Of a DNA stretch of 64,000 bases, positions 17,079-26,910 are shown piece after piece. Both the position numbers and the translations under genes were made by a program. This DNA comes from Gammaproteobacteria bacterium (lineage in GTDB: Bacteria; Pseudomonadota; Gammaproteobacteria; Enterobacterales; Alteromonadaceae). Each line of letters begins with the position of its first letter. Position 1 is the first letter of the stretch. The notes beneath the pieces were generated by a model. It did not search any database. It saw only the letters and a program-made list of their open reading frames with translations, and was not told the DNA's origin. The stretch spans positions 121,762 through 185,761 of the forward strand of contig JAAFAI010000008.1 in the NCBI GenBank assembly GCA_018222405.1. Reading direction: 5' to 3'.

Positions 17079-20000
17079 ATGCCATACACTATATTCTCTA
17101 CTTCAAAGTCGAATACGACCTGGGAAAATATACCTATTCACAAAGATATTTACAGTACCGAGCGTTTAGGTAAGTACGCAGAGGCATTAGCTAAACATCA
17201 TAAAATTACAGCAAAATTGCCGCGAGTCGCCTCACTTTATAAACGGTTTGAAGATAACGCAAAGACACTCGAACAAATAGTTTCGAAAAGCAATTCACAT
17301 AAACGCAATAGCAAAGACACACCTAAAGGACTTGATTGGTTACTGGATAATTATCATGTAGTTGATACTCAAATTTGGCAAACCACATTAGACCTACCAG
17401 AACGAACTTATCGCCAGCTTCCTCTCTTAGCCGTTGGCAAGTTCACAGGTTATGCCAGAATATTAGCCATAGCGTGGTACTATGCGGAACATACAGACTG
17501 CCACTTTACTGCACAAAGCTTTTGCCACTTTATTTCGTGTTATCAGCGCACCGAAATATTGAGTATATTGGAGTTGTGGTCGCTCCCTTGCGTTATAAAA
17601 GTTGTCCTTATTGAAAATCTGCGCCGTTTATCTAAAGCCCAAATAGATAAACACTTTGCTCATAATCAAGCTAATGGCGCGGCAGACAAGATACTGGCGC
17701 AAACGGATAGTTCAACCGCGCCTAAGCAATTTACACCGCCCGACTTAAGCAATCATTCACCAAGCGCACATGCTGCCTTTTTAGCACAACTGGCAAGGCG
17801 CTTACGAGGTAAAGACCCGGAAAAATCCCCGTTACTTAGTTGGCTTAGCCAACAACTGCCCCAAGAAAGTAAGTCTGTCGACGCCATAATTCAAAAAGTA
17901 TCACTTGAACACAGTGTAGTAAGCGAAACTATGAGCAATATCATCAACAGTTTAAGACTGTTGGGAGAAATTGATTGGAAAGTTCCTTTTGAAGAATTAA
18001 GCCAAGTTGACAAGCGTCTGCGCTCCTACCCTGCTTATGCAGACATGGATTTTAGCACCCGCAATCTATATCGCAGCAATATAGAAAGGCTAGCCTCTGG
18101 TTCTGGGTTAACCGAATGTGAAATTGTTGACGCCGCCCTAGCACGCGCTAAAACCTTGAGCATTGATGAAACCATCGATTCTGAAAAACGTCGCATTGGC
18201 GACCCTGGCTACCACTTATTCGGCGATGGTCACCGTCAGTTTGAAAATAACGTTGGCTACAAACCATCCATAAATGAACGAATACGCTACACGCTAGGAG
18301 AGTGCGGTACCAAGGTTTATGTGGGGCTTATCATTTTATTAAGTGTTCTATTGCTTATTCTTTTCGCTCTTGCGCTGTTTGCTTTTAATTTCCCGCTTTT
18401 GCTGCAAATTGTTTTGTCGCTACTTGCACTGGTTCCCATCGGTGAGGTGTCAGTGCTTTTAGTAAATCAAATTATTTTACGTTTTGTACATACACACTCT
18501 TTACCTGGTCTTTCGCTAAAGACCGGCGTACCAAACGCCAACAGAACTTTCGTAGTTATACCGTCCTTATTATCCAACAAAGCAGGCGCTGACAAACTTA
18601 CTCACCAACTCGAAATGCACTATTTAACCTGTATCGATGATAACGTAAGTTTTGGGCTTTTATTAGATGGGATTGATGCCACCAGCCAAGCATTATCAAG
18701 CGATAAAATGCATTTGCTGCGCATTAGTGAAAATATTGCAGCACTAAATAGGAAATACCCTGGCGGACGAGATCGCAAACGATTTTACCTGTTGTATCGA
18801 AAACGCATGTACAATCGTAATGAGCAGACATGGATGGCGTGGGAACGAAAAAGAGGAAAGTTACACGAACTCAATCGACTTTTAAGAGGGGCAACAGATA
18901 CCTCTTTTATGCCTGTTGGTGCCGTTCATGTGGACATTCCAGCGTCTATTAAATATGTATTGACCTTAGATGAAGACACTCAGTTAACACGCGGCGTTAT
19001 TAAAAAATTAATAGGCAAAATGGCTCACCCGCTCAATACGCCGTTATTCGACAGAATAAAGCACCGTATTATTAAAGGGCACGGCATTTTACAACCTAAA
19101 GTTACTCCTTTAATGCCAAGCAATGGCAACGGCTCGTGGTATCAATACATCTTCTCAAGCCCAGGGGGAATAGACCCATATGTTTCCAGTAGCTCAGACG
19201 TGTATCAGGATTTGTACGACGAAGGGTCTTATACTGGAAAAGGCATTTACGATATTGATGCATTTGAGAGTGCGCTGAAATCTCGTGTACCTGCTAACAG
19301 ACTGTTGAGTCATGACCTATTTGAAGGGATATTTGCACGAGCGGGCTTTGCTTGTGATATTGAGGTGCTGGAAAGTTACCCTCGAAGTTACCATGCCGAT
19401 ATTAACCGCCTTCACCGATGGACAAGAGGTGATTGGCAACTCCTCCCGTGGCTGCTGGGCATAGTAAATGGCACCGGTAAAATCCCCTCGCTAGGAAAAT
19501 GGAAAATTATAGATAATTTACGTAGGTCACTGGTACAGCCTTGCCTTTTTGCAATACTTATTTTGTCTTTTTCCTTTCCTTTATATCAAGCTATATTGCT
19601 ATGGATAATGGTGTTTAGCATACTGGCTGTACCTTTTATTGTTCACCTGTTGCTGCTTTTTATTTCATATCGACAAAGCCAAGGCAGAATAGTCACGCAC
19701 TTAAAAATGTGGCTATCAGACGGGCTACTGTCTTTTCTCAATTATTTTTTTATTATTGCGTTCCTCCCCGATAAAAGCGTTAAAATTCTAGATGCATTAG
19801 TAAGAACGCTTTTGAGAATGGCGTATACACAAAGCCACCTTTTACAGTGGGTATCGTCAGATGAGATTGAACGCACGCATAAACCCTCGCTAGCGAACTA
19901 CTACAAGCTCATGAGCACAAGTGTTGGCTTGGTGTTGTTTGTTTCAATTGCGGCGCTTTTATATTCAGTCACCTACTTTTTCACAACATTACCTTTCGTG

Positions 20001-23000
20001 GTGTTATGGCTTATCGCCCCTGCGATGGCGTGGCTGCTGAGCCAGCCGAATGTGCGCCCTTACCTACATCTTAGCGAAAATAGGCAAACTACACTTCGCC
20101 TTATTGCACGCAGAACGTGGCGCTTTTTCGATGAGTTTGTTACGCCCGATGACAACATGCTGCCACCGGACAACTTTCAGCAACTGCCCGAAGCAAAAAC
20201 CGCGCACCGCACATCACCCACTAATATCGGGCTGTATTTACTGTCGATAGCAAGTGCAAAGGATTTTGGCTGGATAGGCCTTGTTGAAGCAACCGAAAAG
20301 CTTGAAACAACCCTGGCAACACTCGGCAAGCTTGAAAAGTATGAAGGACACTTACTGAATTGGTATCACACACAAACACTTCAACCATTACACCCTAAAT
20401 ATGTTTCGTCTGTTGATAGTGGTAATTTAGCGGGACATCTTATTGCACTGGCCAACACATTGGAGGCATGGCAGGTTCAAGTTGAACAGCGTGTTGAGCC
20501 GAATATTAAACAGGCGCTTCATGATAATTTACTGCTGCTAGACGCAGCTATTATGAACGTTGAGCCACCACAAAAGCACTATTCCCAATGCCGAGTTGAG
20601 CTACTCAATTTACTAAATTTATTAGAAGATCAAGACAGCAACGCAACTTATGATTTGGTAAGCGTAGAGAAAACCCTTCATAAATTATTATCACTACTGA
20701 CTAGCAAAGAAACGTCAATCGACGCAAATATCAACTACTGGTTACAAAACACAATTAATCGTATAGAGACTGCGAGACAAGACAAACAGATTTTATCTGT
20801 TGCCCAGGACAGTCTGAAAGCACGGTTTGAGTACATTGCTTCTTATGCTCGCTCACTTGCAATGGGCATGAACTTCCACTTCTTATTTAACCAAGAGAAG
20901 ATCTTACTCAGTATCGGGTATTCTGTTGATAGAGACCAATTAGATACTGGTTGCTATGACTTATTAGGTTCTGAAGCGCGTTTGGCTAGTCTGTTTGCCA
21001 TCGCCAAAAACGACATTCCTTCAAAGCACTGGTTTCACCTGGGTCGCACAGCATCGCCTGTTGGATTCAGCGCAGCTCTGTTGTCGTGGTCAGGTTCAAT
21101 GTTTGAATATCTCATGCCATCCTTAGTTATGCGAGCTCCGTTTGGCAGCCTGATTGCCAATACAAATGAAATGGCTGTATTACAACAACGGCGTTACGGC
21201 AGACACCTTAATATCCCGTGGGGCATTTCTGAGTCGGCATTTAATGCACGGGACTTAGAATTTAACTATCAATATTCAAATTTTGGTGTGCCTAGCTTAG
21301 GGCTTAAGCGTGGCCTTGCCGACAGTATTGTGGTGTCCCCTTATTCAAGCGCGCTTGCCGCAATGGTAGACCCCAACAGTGCCGTAAAAAACTTTAGAAA
21401 ACTGGAGTCTTTAGGGTGTTTGGGGGTATATGGTTTCTACGAAGCTGTCGATTTCACCCCCTCAAGACAGCCCAAAAATGCAAAGCATACGGTGATTGAA
21501 AGCTATATGGCGCATCATCAGGGCATGACCATTGTCGCCATCAACAATGCACTCAACAATGGCATTATGCGCAATCGATTTCACAGCGAGCCAATGATTG
21601 GCGCCTGTGAATCGCTACTTCAAGAACGTATTCCCCGTAATGTCTCACTAAAGCGTCCTTTAGCTCAGCGAGATAGCGTTGTGCAAAATATCTCGCCATC
21701 GAAATCCACATCACGGAAATTTAGCCCAGATAAAAACGGCCCAAGACAAACAAATATACTGTCAAACGGCAGGTATACTGCAATGGTAACATCAGCTGGT
21801 AGTGGTTATAGCGTGTGGAAAAATATCGTAATCACACGCTGGAATGGCGATACCACCACCGACGATGACGGCATGTTTTTCTTCGTTCACGACGTAAAAT
21901 CGAAGCAAACCTATTCGCCATCAATACAACCGTTGCTCGCTGAAAACAGCGAAAATTGTGGCGGATACATGGCCGAATTTGCCGAAGACTATGCCCATTA
22001 TGAAGCAATTCACGATAAGATAAAAAGCAGCGTAGACGTAATTGTTACCAGTGAATGCGATGGTGAGGCTCGTCAGCTAAAAGTTAGCAATACTTCGCTT
22101 ACTACCAAACATGTTGTTATAACCTCTTTCAATGCGCTGGCACTTGCGCCTAGGGAAACTGATAGTGCTCACCCTGCTTTTTCTAAAATGTTTGTACAAA
22201 CAAGCGTGCTCAATGAGCGCAATGCACTCATCGCAACAAGGCGAAAACGTGCGCCTGAAGAACCTGAAATATGGGTTGCTAATTTTGCTGTAGTGAGCGA
22301 CCAAGTAGTTAATGAGTTCGAGTTTGACACGAGTAGGCTGACCTTTATAGGTAGAGGTAAGTCTATACACAATGCAAAGGGAAACGAAGTATTACACAAA
22401 GATCTTAATAGGCTTGGCGGTTCAAGCGGCGCGGTTATCGACCCAGTATTTGTGTTAAGGCATCACATTAATATTCCCGCAGGAAAACAAGTAACAATAA
22501 CCTACTGGCTATTAGTCGCATCTTCTCGTAAAAGCTTACTGTCACTTATCGATCAACACGCTGATACCTATTCGTTTGAGCGCGCTAAAACCATGGCATG
22601 GACACAAGCACAACTCTTACTAAGGCACCTGGGTATAGACAATGATGAAACCGCAACCTTCCAAAAAATTGCAACACCGCTACTTTACTTAGATACCCGG
22701 GACAAGCAGCAAAAGACAGTACCTTTACCGGTGAAAAGTATAAAGCATGTGTTATGGCAAGAGGGCATCTCTGGCGAACTCCCCATTGTGGTAATGCGAA
22801 TATATGAAAGTGCTGATATCAAACATGTAGAGCAGCTATTGCGTGCACACGAGTATTGGAAGCTAAAAATGCTGTATGTGGATATCGTGATCATCAATGA
22901 ACAGCGTTCAACCTATTTCCACAGTTTACAAGACGCTATTGAAACCGCAGTGCGTTGCAGTCAATCGCACGCTTATCAATCGGATGAACAGATCCGCCCT

Positions 23001-25712
23001 GCACAATGCTATGTACATATTCTGCGTTATGATCAAATTTCAACAAACTTGCTTAATACCATCATGCATGCCGCTAGACTGGTGATTGACGCTCGGGATG
23101 GAGATTTAGAAACGCAATGTCACCGCCTTCTTGAAACGGACCTTACAGGCAAATCATACGCTAACGAAAACGTTCCAAAACAAACGCGATGTATGACGCC
23201 GTCAACGTTAGACAAAACAGATATTTCCACTCTTTCTTTTTTCAACGGCACAGGCGGATTTGATACCAAAAAAAACGAGTACGTTATTCAATTAAACAAC
23301 GGTCATACTCCTCCTGCCCCATGGATAAATATAATCGCCAATGACGATTTCGGTTTTCAGATTGGTGAGGATGGAAACGGCTACACATGGGCCAAAAATA
23401 GCCGCGATAACCAGTTAACTCCTTGGCACAACGATCCGGTGTGTAACCCGTGCGTCGACAACTGGTATGTGAGAGATGAGGAAACACTCGCGCTAAGCAG
23501 CGCAGCCAACCAACCTATTCAGGATGGCGGTGAATACGAGGTGCGCCACGGCTGGGGCTACAGTGTTTTTTCACACCATGCCGACCAACTCTACATGGAG
23601 TCCACCCATACCGTAGTGCAAAACGCCCCTGTAAAAATGGTGCGTCTATCGGTTCAAAATACGGGGAAACGGGAACGTAAACTATCAATTACCAGCTACA
23701 TTGAGTGGGTACTGGGTAACGACAAGTATGACAGCGGGCCTTTCATAAGCACATCATTCGAGCACGACTTTCATGCCATTATTCTGTCCAATCCGTTTTC
23801 CACCGAATTTTATGAAAGTGAAGCATTTGTGATGCTTCAAAATGAGCTGAGTGAATGGACCACCGATCGTACAGAATTCTTAGGGCAATATGGTAACCCA
23901 ACTAACCCTAATGCTTTAGCCGTAGATACGCAGATGAAAAAACGTGTTGGACATGGGTTCGATACCTGTTCGGCCCTGCAAACAAAGTTCACCCTTCAGC
24001 CGAACGCCTCCCACGATGTAGTACTGGTTTTTGGTTACGCAAGCAGCCATACCCACGCCCTTACTTTAATGAAACGCTATAAGCACAAGAGTTTCGACGC
24101 TGTGCTACAGAAGACGAGAGCCTATTGGCTACATCTGCTCACGCATGTACAGGTAGATACCCCTGACCAAGCAACTAACCTAATGCTGAACGGCTGGCTG
24201 AATTATCAAACGATGAGTAGCCGAATTCTAGCGCGCTGCGGCTTTTATCAGGCCAGTGGCGCTTTTGGGTTTCGCGACCAATTGCAAGATGGTATGTCAA
24301 TGCTATGGCACAGTCCCCAGCGGGTGCGCGAACATATATTGCGCGCCGCGTCTCGACAGTTTAAAGAGGGAGACGTTCAACACTGGTGGCTTCCACTTAC
24401 AGGGCGAGGAGTGAGAACCCATATTTCTGATGACAGAATATGGTTGGTAGTCGCGGCAACCCATTATGCTAAAAACACCCAAGACCAAGACATTTGGCAA
24501 GTGCAAATACCTTTCCTTGAAGGACCACTTCTAGATCTAGAATCCCATGACGCTTTTTTCATGCCGAACAGCAGCGATGATACCGCAAGCTTATTAGATC
24601 ATTGTATCTTGTCGATAAACGCAGCGCTTGCCACTAGAGGGGAACATGGCTTACCACTAATTGGCACGGGTGATTGGAACGACGGCATGAACGGTATCGG
24701 CAAACTGGGCAAGGGGGAAAGCGTGTGGCTAGGCTGGTTTGTTTTATATGCCATTGACCAGTTAATTGCACTTCCATCACCTTATTGTCAGCAGAAACTA
24801 ATGCCTCACAAAGGACTGTGGCAACAAGCCTCTCGAGAACTCACTAACGCAATAGAGCAACACGCCTGGGATGGTGAGTGGTACCGACGCGCCGTTTTCG
24901 ATAACGGTATCTGGCTAGGCTCTCAGCTTAATGATGAATGCAAAATTGACGCTATTTGTCAGTCGTGGGCAGTGCTTTCAAATCGCGCAATTCCCAAAAG
25001 AGCCAACAAAGCCATGAAAATGGCGTCTCAGTATCTGATAAGAAAAGAGCTCGGCTTGGCGCTGCTATTTACCCCTCCTTTCGAAAAAACCATTTTGGAG
25101 CCGGGCTACATAAAAGGTTACCCCGCAGGTTTTCGAGAAAACGGGGGGCAATACACCCACGCGGCAGTCTGGTCAGTCATGGCGCTGTGTAAGCAAGCAA
25201 AAATAGATCAGGCTTTTGAGCTCTTTTCCATGCTAAACCCCATCAACCACGCGCTAAATGAAGCGCATTGTACCCAATACAAAGTTGAGCCTTACGTTAT
25301 GGCGGCAGACATCTATTCTGTGCCGCCCCATTGCGGTAGAGGTGGCTGGACTTGGTACACAGGGGCCGCAGGTTTAATGTACCAAGCGGGGCTCTCTTTC
25401 CTACTAGGCATAGAGAAGCGAGGGAACGCATTAGAAATAACACCGCAGTTACCGTCACAGTGGGATCAATTTAGCGTAACGATAGATATGGATAAAGCAC
25501 ACTATGTGATAGAGGTAATGAGAGACACGCAAGAGGCGAGAATCGTCTATACAGATAAAGCATCTCACACGCTTAACGAGCGCAAAACTTCATCTTATGC
25601 TAATGAAAAGTGGGACGTCTATATCGACGAAGAGAAGCATAGCTTCACCACAAATATCGCGTTTCCACTGTTAGCAGGCAAGCATCATGTCAGAATTTTA
25701 ATAAAAGACTAG
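17079..25712 (+). CDS. ndvB: Cyclic beta-1,2-glucan synthetase-like protein (GT84-GH94, NdvB family)
   Basis: A 2877-residue multidomain protein, close to the usual 2800-2850 of NdvB/Cgs. Order: N-terminal cytoplasmic region; membrane helices near residues 410-465; GT84 domain with LDEDTQLTRG near residue 629 and HRWTRGDWQ near 778; more helices near 815-890 and 955-1005; glucoamylase-like part with AHHQGMT near 1476; and a C-terminal GH94 phosphorylase domain with GTGDWNDGMNG near 2529, holding the likely catalytic Asp. The family starts, elongates and cyclises beta-1,2-glucan at the inner membrane; the periplasmic product buffers osmotic stress and aids host interaction. It sits alone, next to a dead osmotic channel gene and a BON lipoprotein. 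Confidence 0.93.
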   Translation: MPYTIFSTSKSNTTWENIPIHKDIYSTERLGKYAEALAKHHKITAKLPRVASLYKRFEDNAKTLEQIVSKSNSHKRNSKDTPKGLDWLLDNYHVVDTQIWQTTLDLPERTYRQLPLLAVGKFTGYARILAIAWYYAEHTDCHFTAQSFCHFISCYQRTEILSILELWSLPCVIKVVLIENLRRLSKAQIDKHFAHNQANGAADKILAQTDSSTAPKQFTPPDLSNHSPSAHAAFLAQLARRLRGKDPEKSPLLSWLSQQLPQESKSVDAIIQKVSLEHSVVSETMSNIINSLRLLGEIDWKVPFEELSQVDKRLRSYPAYADMDFSTRNLYRSNIERLASGSGLTECEIVDAALARAKTLSIDETIDSEKRRIGDPGYHLFGDGHRQFENNVGYKPSINERIRYTLGECGTKVYVGLIILLSVLLLILFALALFAFNFPLLLQIVLSLLALVPIGEVSVLLVNQIILRFVHTHSLPGLSLKTGVPNANRTFVVIPSLLSNKAGADKLTHQLEMHYLTCIDDNVSFGLLLDGIDATSQALSSDKMHLLRISENIAALNRKYPGGRDRKRFYLLYRKRMYNRNEQTWMAWERKRGKLHELNRLLRGATDTSFMPVGAVHVDIPASIKYVLTLDEDTQLTRGVIKKLIGKMAHPLNTPLFDRIKHRIIKGHGILQPKVTPLMPSNGNGSWYQYIFSSPGGIDPYVSSSSDVYQDLYDEGSYTGKGIYDIDAFESALKSRVPANRLLSHDLFEGIFARAGFACDIEVLESYPRSYHADINRLHRWTRGDWQLLPWLLGIVNGTGKIPSLGKWKIIDNLRRSLVQPCLFAILILSFSFPLYQAILLWIMVFSILAVPFIVHLLLLFISYRQSQGRIVTHLKMWLSDGLLSFLNYFFIIAFLPDKSVKILDALVRTLLRMAYTQSHLLQWVSSDEIERTHKPSLANYYKLMSTSVGLVLFVSIAALLYSVTYFFTTLPFVVLWLIAPAMAWLLSQPNVRPYLHLSENRQTTLRLIARRTWRFFDEFVTPDDNMLPPDNFQQLPEAKTAHRTSPTNIGLYLLSIASAKDFGWIGLVEATEKLETTLATLGKLEKYEGHLLNWYHTQTLQPLHPKYVSSVDSGNLAGHLIALANTLEAWQVQVEQRVEPNIKQALHDNLLLLDAAIMNVEPPQKHYSQCRVELLNLLNLLEDQDSNATYDLVSVEKTLHKLLSLLTSKETSIDANINYWLQNTINRIETARQDKQILSVAQDSLKARFEYIASYARSLAMGMNFHFLFNQEKILLSIGYSVDRDQLDTGCYDLLGSEARLASLFAIAKNDIPSKHWFHLGRTASPVGFSAALLSWSGSMFEYLMPSLVMRAPFGSLIANTNEMAVLQQRRYGRHLNIPWGISESAFNARDLEFNYQYSNFGVPSLGLKRGLADSIVVSPYSSALAAMVDPNSAVKNFRKLESLGCLGVYGFYEAVDFTPSRQPKNAKHTVIESYMAHHQGMTIVAINNALNNGIMRNRFHSEPMIGACESLLQERIPRNVSLKRPLAQRDSVVQNISPSKSTSRKFSPDKNGPRQTNILSNGRYTAMVTSAGSGYSVWKNIVITRWNGDTTTDDDGMFFFVHDVKSKQTYSPSIQPLLAENSENCGGYMAEFAEDYAHYEAIHDKIKSSVDVIVTSECDGEARQLKVSNTSLTTKHVVITSFNALALAPRETDSAHPAFSKMFVQTSVLNERNALIATRRKRAPEEPEIWVANFAVVSDQVVNEFEFDTSRLTFIGRGKSIHNAKGNEVLHKDLNRLGGSSGAVIDPVFVLRHHINIPAGKQVTITYWLLVASSRKSLLSLIDQHADTYSFERAKTMAWTQAQLLLRHLGIDNDETATFQKIATPLLYLDTRDKQQKTVPLPVKSIKHVLWQEGISGELPIVVMRIYESADIKHVEQLLRAHEYWKLKMLYVDIVIINEQRSTYFHSLQDAIETAVRCSQSHAYQSDEQIRPAQCYVHILRYDQISTNLLNTIMHAARLVIDARDGDLETQCHRLLETDLTGKSYANENVPKQTRCMTPSTLDKTDISTLSFFNGTGGFDTKKNEYVIQLNNGHTPPAPWINIIANDDFGFQIGEDGNGYTWAKNSRDNQLTPWHNDPVCNPCVDNWYVRDEETLALSSAANQPIQDGGEYEVRHGWGYSVFSHHADQLYMESTHTVVQNAPVKMVRLSVQNTGKRERKLSITSYIEWVLGNDKYDSGPFISTSFEHDFHAIILSNPFSTEFYESEAFVMLQNELSEWTTDRTEFLGQYGNPTNPNALAVDTQMKKRVGHGFDTCSALQTKFTLQPNASHDVVLVFGYASSHTHALTLMKRYKHKSFDAVLQKTRAYWLHLLTHVQVDTPDQATNLMLNGWLNYQTMSSRILARCGFYQASGAFGFRDQLQDGMSMLWHSPQRVREHILRAASRQFKEGDVQHWWLPLTGRGVRTHISDDRIWLVVAATHYAKNTQDQDIWQVQIPFLEGPLLDLESHDAFFMPNSSDDTASLLDHCILSINAALATRGEHGLPLIGTGDWNDGMNGIGKLGKGESVWLGWFVLYAIDQLIALPSPYCQQKLMPHKGLWQQASRELTNAIEQHAWDGEWYRRAVFDNGIWLGSQLNDECKIDAICQSWAVLSNRAIPKRANKAMKMASQYLIRKELGLALLFTPPFEKTILEPGYIKGYPAGFRENGGQYTHAAVWSVMALCKQAKIDQAFELFSMLNPINHALNEAHCTQYKVEPYVMAADIYSVPPHCGRGGWTWYTGAAGLMYQAGLSFLLGIEKRGNALEITPQLPSQWDQFSVTIDMDKAHYVIEVMRDTQEARIVYTDKASHTLNERKTSSYANEKWDVYIDEEKHSFTTNIAFPLLAGKHHVRILIKD

Positions 25713-25790
25713 GTAATGTGGTTCAGCGCACAGAGGTGCTACATACAGCGAGTATCTTGGTGACAGAATTTACACTTAAGGATATACCTA

Positions 25791-26150
25791 ATGACGCGAT
25801 TTCACGTATTTTTAACTGTTGTCGTTTTAGCGACGCCGCTAGCAGGATGTAATAAACAGGCAATTGATAGCGACAAAGTGCCGGGTTCAACAACAATTGA
25901 CGCGCCTTCAATACAAAAGACTCCCCCCGCGTATCAGCAAGAAGATTTGGCAAAGGAGATTCGCGCGAGACTTAACACACTGGGCATGAATGTCGCCAAT
26001 GACATCATCGTCGATGCGGTCAATAATGACATTATCCTTTCTGGCAGAGTTACGTCTGAGAAGCAAAAACAAATGGTATTAAATGCTGTCCGAGAAATTG
26101 AGGGCATCAATGTCATTACCGACGAAATTTTAGTGGCTGCGATAGATTAA
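25791..26150 (+). CDS. BON-domain lipoprotein
   Basis: A 119-residue protein with a lipoprotein signal peptide ending LAGC (Cys20), a short Pro/Thr-rich linker and one BON domain (about residues 50-117), with the characteristic IIVDAVNNDIILSGRV and INVITDEI. BON domains bind membranes or glycans in the periplasm and occur in OsmY and related envelope-stress proteins. It follows the glucan synthetase by 78 bp on the same strand and could be co-transcribed. The role in this context (envelope or osmotic protection) is inference. Confidence 0.85.
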   Translation: MTRFHVFLTVVVLATPLAGCNKQAIDSDKVPGSTTIDAPSIQKTPPAYQQEDLAKEIRARLNTLGMNVANDIIVDAVNNDIILSGRVTSEKQKQMVLNAVREIEGINVITDEILVAAID

Positions 26151-26191
26151 GACTTCGCTTCGAAACCGCCACAACTGAAAGGAGTACCGAG

Positions 26192-26351
26192 ATGCCGACT
26201 CAGATAAACAGACCATCAAATAATCCGCGGTAAAGCGGTCAAACCGGAGGACCTCCATCTGATTTGGAAAAAATACCCTAAGGATATTCATGGCACACCA
26301 CCTGGCCACATCGCTGAAAACTTAATACATCAGGACAAGGAAATTTCATAG
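26192..26351 (+). pseudogene. Possible coding relic (hflK 5' end-like, or 3' end of an unknown gene)
   Basis: A good ribosome site (AAAGGAG) precedes ATG at 26192. The reading starts MPTQINRPSNNPR, meets TAA at 26231 and continues in frame as SGQTGGPPSDLEKI. This resembles the HflK N terminus (N-P-W ... GPPDLDxI), including the hflK of this window at 35049. Competing view: the next frame stays open for about 46 codons to TAG at 26349-26351, ending ENLIHQDKEIS, and also looks protein-like but has no start codon. Only one reading can have been the ancestral one. Neither is an intact gene. Confidence 0.3.
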
Positions 26352-26450
26352 GCTTTATGTGTGACAGCGTACGGAACATAGCGAAATAAAGCACTATATT
26401 GTTATCTCACTAGCGACAATCTTGCCGGTAGTGAAAAAACCGAGGTACTT

Positions 26451-26552
26451 ATGCAAAACCCCAATAAAGACACCAAACCTGTGCAAGAAAAAAAACATGC
26501 AAAAAGAAATGAGCCGCAAAAACAACAGCCTCAGCAAGAGCAAAAGAAATAG
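26451..26552 (+). CDS. Mini-ORF, 33 residues, Lys/Gln-rich (copy 1)
   Basis: The ATG at 26451 opens a 33-codon frame ending TAG, rich in Lys, Gln, Pro and Glu and lacking hydrophobic segments (starts MQNPNKDTKPVQEKK). It is too short to judge alone. The second copy at 31354 keeps the same start, frame and composition (MQNSTKNTKPDQ), which supports real translation. A CGAGGTAC stretch upstream could be a weak ribosome site. Function unknown; a disordered, basic, possibly nucleic-acid-binding peptide is one guess, and a purely structural RNA with a chance frame is the alternative. Confidence 0.45.
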   Translation: MQNPNKDTKPVQEKKHAKRNEPQKQQPQQEQKK

Positions 26553-26648
26553 CCATCCTTGTTATTAATATAGCGACCTTTCGCACATGGTCCGAGTTAA
26601 TTCCAATTACTTATTAATTGCTAAATGCCTTTGATTCGCCTGTGATTT

Positions 26649-26669
26649 ACCCCAGGAAATTCCTGGGGT
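26649..26669 (+). terminator. Hairpin terminator after mini-ORF copy 1
   Basis: ACCCCAGG and CCTGGGGT pair around AAATT (the arms extend to a 10-1-10 palindrome), followed by TTTCTAG. In copy 2 (near 31559) the right arm is degenerate. Confidence 0.6.
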
Positions 26670-26670
26670 T

Positions 26671-26910
26671 TCTAGGGGGGGCTGACCTTTGGTGTACGAA
26701 TATTGTTCTGTGAACACGAAAGCAAATAGCACGAATAACTAATGCTAAAAATTCAATAGAGCCCCCAGCTTTGCTTACTGACTTTTAGCTAGGCCAGACT
26801 CAGTCAAACAGGCAACGTATCATGATTGATCCATTCTAAAACGACTTATTTTTTCAGCCACTACATATTTGCTTAGCAAAAAATTTACCAGATAATTCGG
26901 AACTGAACTT
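26671..26910 (+). promoter_or_regulatory. Upstream region of acnA
   Basis: About 240 bp of AT-rich sequence without a supported frame. It should contain the aconitase promoter, but I could not assign elements with confidence. Confidence 0.35.

Larger units (their letters stand above)
26359..26670 (+). repeat. Duplicated leader/mini-ORF unit, copy 1
   Basis: From GTGTGACAGCGTACGG at 26359 to the palindrome at 26649-26670 this stretch has a clear second copy at 31262-31575. The 92 nt before the mini-ORF ATG align without a gap and differ at only about ten positions. The mini-ORFs themselves are more divergent. The downstream part (TTTGATTCGCCTGTG ... TACCCCAGG) is conserved again. The two copies are direct repeats about 4.9 kb apart and bracket the aconitase, DUF4398 and OmpA genes. 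Confidence 0.8.
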
